7,403 nt of DNA from Chloroflexota bacterium (GTDB lineage Bacteria > Chloroflexota > Limnocylindria > Limnocylindrales > CSP1-4): contig JAJYMP010000516.1 in assembly GCA_021786915.1 (NCBI GenBank), positions 1 through 7,403 on the forward strand. The letters are read 5' to 3'. The notes beneath the pieces are model-generated. The model was given only the letters and a program-made list of their open reading frames with translations. It was not told the origin of the DNA and did no database searches. This document shows positions 6,610 through 7,403 of the stretch, one piece after another. Position 1 is the stretch's first letter, and each line of letters starts with the position of its first letter. The position numbers and the translations under genes are program-made.

Positions 6610-6614
6610 CTGGA

Positions 6615-6621
6615 CTCCTCC
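6615..6621 (-). promoter_or_regulatory. Strong ribosome binding site of rpsN
   Basis: GGAGGAG on the minus strand, five bases before the ATG at 6607-6609, in the 18-base gap after rplE. It is among the best Shine-Dalgarno matches in the window and rules out the longer upstream start. Confidence 0.7.
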
Positions 6622-6628
6622 CCGCGCC

Positions 6629-7171
6629 CTAGCCGGCGAAGGGCATGCCGAGGAGTTCAAGCAGCTTCTTGCTCTCCTCGTCGGTCTTCGCCGTCGTCAC
6701 GATGCTGATCTCCAGCCCGCGGAGACGGTCCACCTTGTCGTAGTCGATCTCGGGGAACGCCAGCTGCTCTCGCAGCCCCAGCGAGTAGTTGCCCCGCCCG
6801 TCGAACGACTTGCCCGGCACGCCCCGGAAGTCCCGGATGCGCGGCAGCGCAAGCCGGGTGAGGCGCTCCAGGAAGTCCCACATCCGCTCGCCGCGAAGGG
6901 TGACCTTCACGCCGATGGGGTTGCCCGTGCGGACGCGGAACTGGGCGATCGAGCGCTTGGCCCGGGTGACGATCGGCTTCTGGCCGGTGATGGCCGTGAT
7001 GTCGCCGACCGCCGCATCGACGGCCTTCGCGTTCTGGAGGGCCTCGCCCAGGCCCACGTTGACGACGATCTTCTCGAGGCGCGGCACCTGGTTCGGGTTG
7101 CTGTACCCGAACTGCTTCTGCATGGCAGGCACGGCCTCAGTCTGGTAGCGGTCCCGAAGCTGCCCGCTCAC
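6629..7171 (-). CDS. rplE: 50S ribosomal protein L5
   Basis: L5 binds 5S rRNA in the central protuberance and forms inter-subunit bridges with S13 that touch the P-site tRNA. The 180-residue product has the standard length. Visible signatures are [16 protein letters not shown], then [20 protein letters not shown] and [20 protein letters not shown]. Further along are [37 protein letters not shown] and the C-terminal [20 protein letters not shown]. The start is GTG (7169-7171), overlapping the rplX stop by four bases (GTGA), with GGAGG seven bases upstream inside rplX. The stop is TAG. The rplX-rplE-rpsN order is canonical for spc operons. Confidence 0.97.
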   Translation of the reverse strand: MSGQLRDRYQTEAVPAMQKQFGYSNPNQVPRLEKIVVNVGLGEALQNAKAVDAAVGDITAITGQKPIVTRAKRSIAQFRVRTGNPIGVKVTLRGERMWDFLERLTRLALPRIRDFRGVPGKSFDGRGNYSLGLREQLAFPEIDYDKVDRLRGLEISIVTTAKTDEESKKLLELLGMPFAG

Positions 7172-7403
7172 GCCTTCACCTCCAGGGGCTCGCCGCAGTG
7201 GCGGCAGGTTCGCACCCGCGAGCCGTTGTCGAGCGTGCGGTGGCTGATGCGGGTGGGTCGATCGCAGTGGCCGCAGACCACCATGACCCGGCTGACCGGG
7301 ATCGGCATCGCGTGGTCGAGGATGCCGCCCGGATCGATGCTCGGCACGCCGCCACCGATCGTGCTGCCGGTGTTCCGCTGGCGCGGCTTGGTGTGCCGGC
7401 CTG
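7168..7403 (-). CDS. rplX: 50S ribosomal protein L24 (C-terminal part, runs off the right edge)
   Basis: L24 starts assembly of the large subunit by binding the 5' end of 23S rRNA and lies near the peptide exit tunnel. My hand translation gives 77 codons plus TGA; the N-terminal KOW motif region lies outside the window. The visible part begins [12 protein letters not shown] and contains the family-typical [20 protein letters not shown] and [16 protein letters not shown]. Two CxxC pairs (visible residues 43/46 and 66/69) form a probable zinc knuckle, as seen in a subset of L24 proteins. Between the KRHTxPR-like motif and the VSxVM motif there is a Gly/Pro-rich stretch ([14 protein letters not shown]) that seems longer than the usual QGGIIEKEAP-like linker. 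The stop overlaps the rplE start (GTGA). Confidence 0.93.
   Translation of the reverse strand, partial: GRHTKPRQRNTGSTIGGGVPSIDPGGILDHAMPIPVSRVMVVCGHCDRPTRISHRTLDNGSRVRTCRHCGEPLEVKA

Overview
The window is a contiguous block of core translation and secretion genes, all on the minus strand. It runs from the right edge to the left edge as rplX (partial), rplE, rpsN, rpsH, rplF, rplR, rpsE, rpmD, rplO, secY, adk, map, infA, rpmJ, rpsM and rpsK (partial). This is the end of the S10/spc ribosomal protein cluster joined to the start of the alpha-type cluster through adk, map and infA, a well-known arrangement in Gram-positive bacteria and their relatives. Almost every base is coding. Every gap except one is under 20 bases, and several junctions overlap (TGATG, GTGA, TAGATG, and an 11-base overlap).

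The DNA is very GC-rich, with GC-rich third codon positions. Five genes start with GTG (rplE, rpsE, secY, adk, rpmJ) and infA starts with TTG. The SecY, L15 and S13 sequences, the short N-terminus of S5, and the zinc-type (C+) forms of S14 and L36 suggest a high-GC bacterium of the Chloroflexota, possibly a Limnocylindria-like lineage. That is inference from remembered family resemblance; a high-GC Actinomycetota relative is the main alternative.

Region by region: 7403-4333 encodes large- and small-subunit proteins L24, L5, S14, S8, L6, L18, S5 and L30. 4332-3802 is L15. 3795-2512 is the SecY translocon pore. 2515-1847 is adenylate kinase and 1847-1050 is type I methionine aminopeptidase. The only real intergenic space, 951-1049, holds a candidate extended -10 promoter followed by a strong hairpin. 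After it come infA (IF-1), rpmJ (L36), rpsM (S13) and the first 68 codons of rpsK (S11). Together these genes build the ribosome, start translation, remove initiator methionine, and insert or export the products, with adenylate kinase balancing adenine nucleotides.

I found no mobile element, CRISPR array, tRNA, defence gene or unknown protein family, and no evidence of a novel system. The points worth a second look are small: an adenylate kinase LID with one of four expected zinc ligands replaced by Ala, the promoter and hairpin before infA, the TTG start of infA, and a Gly/Pro-rich insertion with two CxxC pairs in L24.
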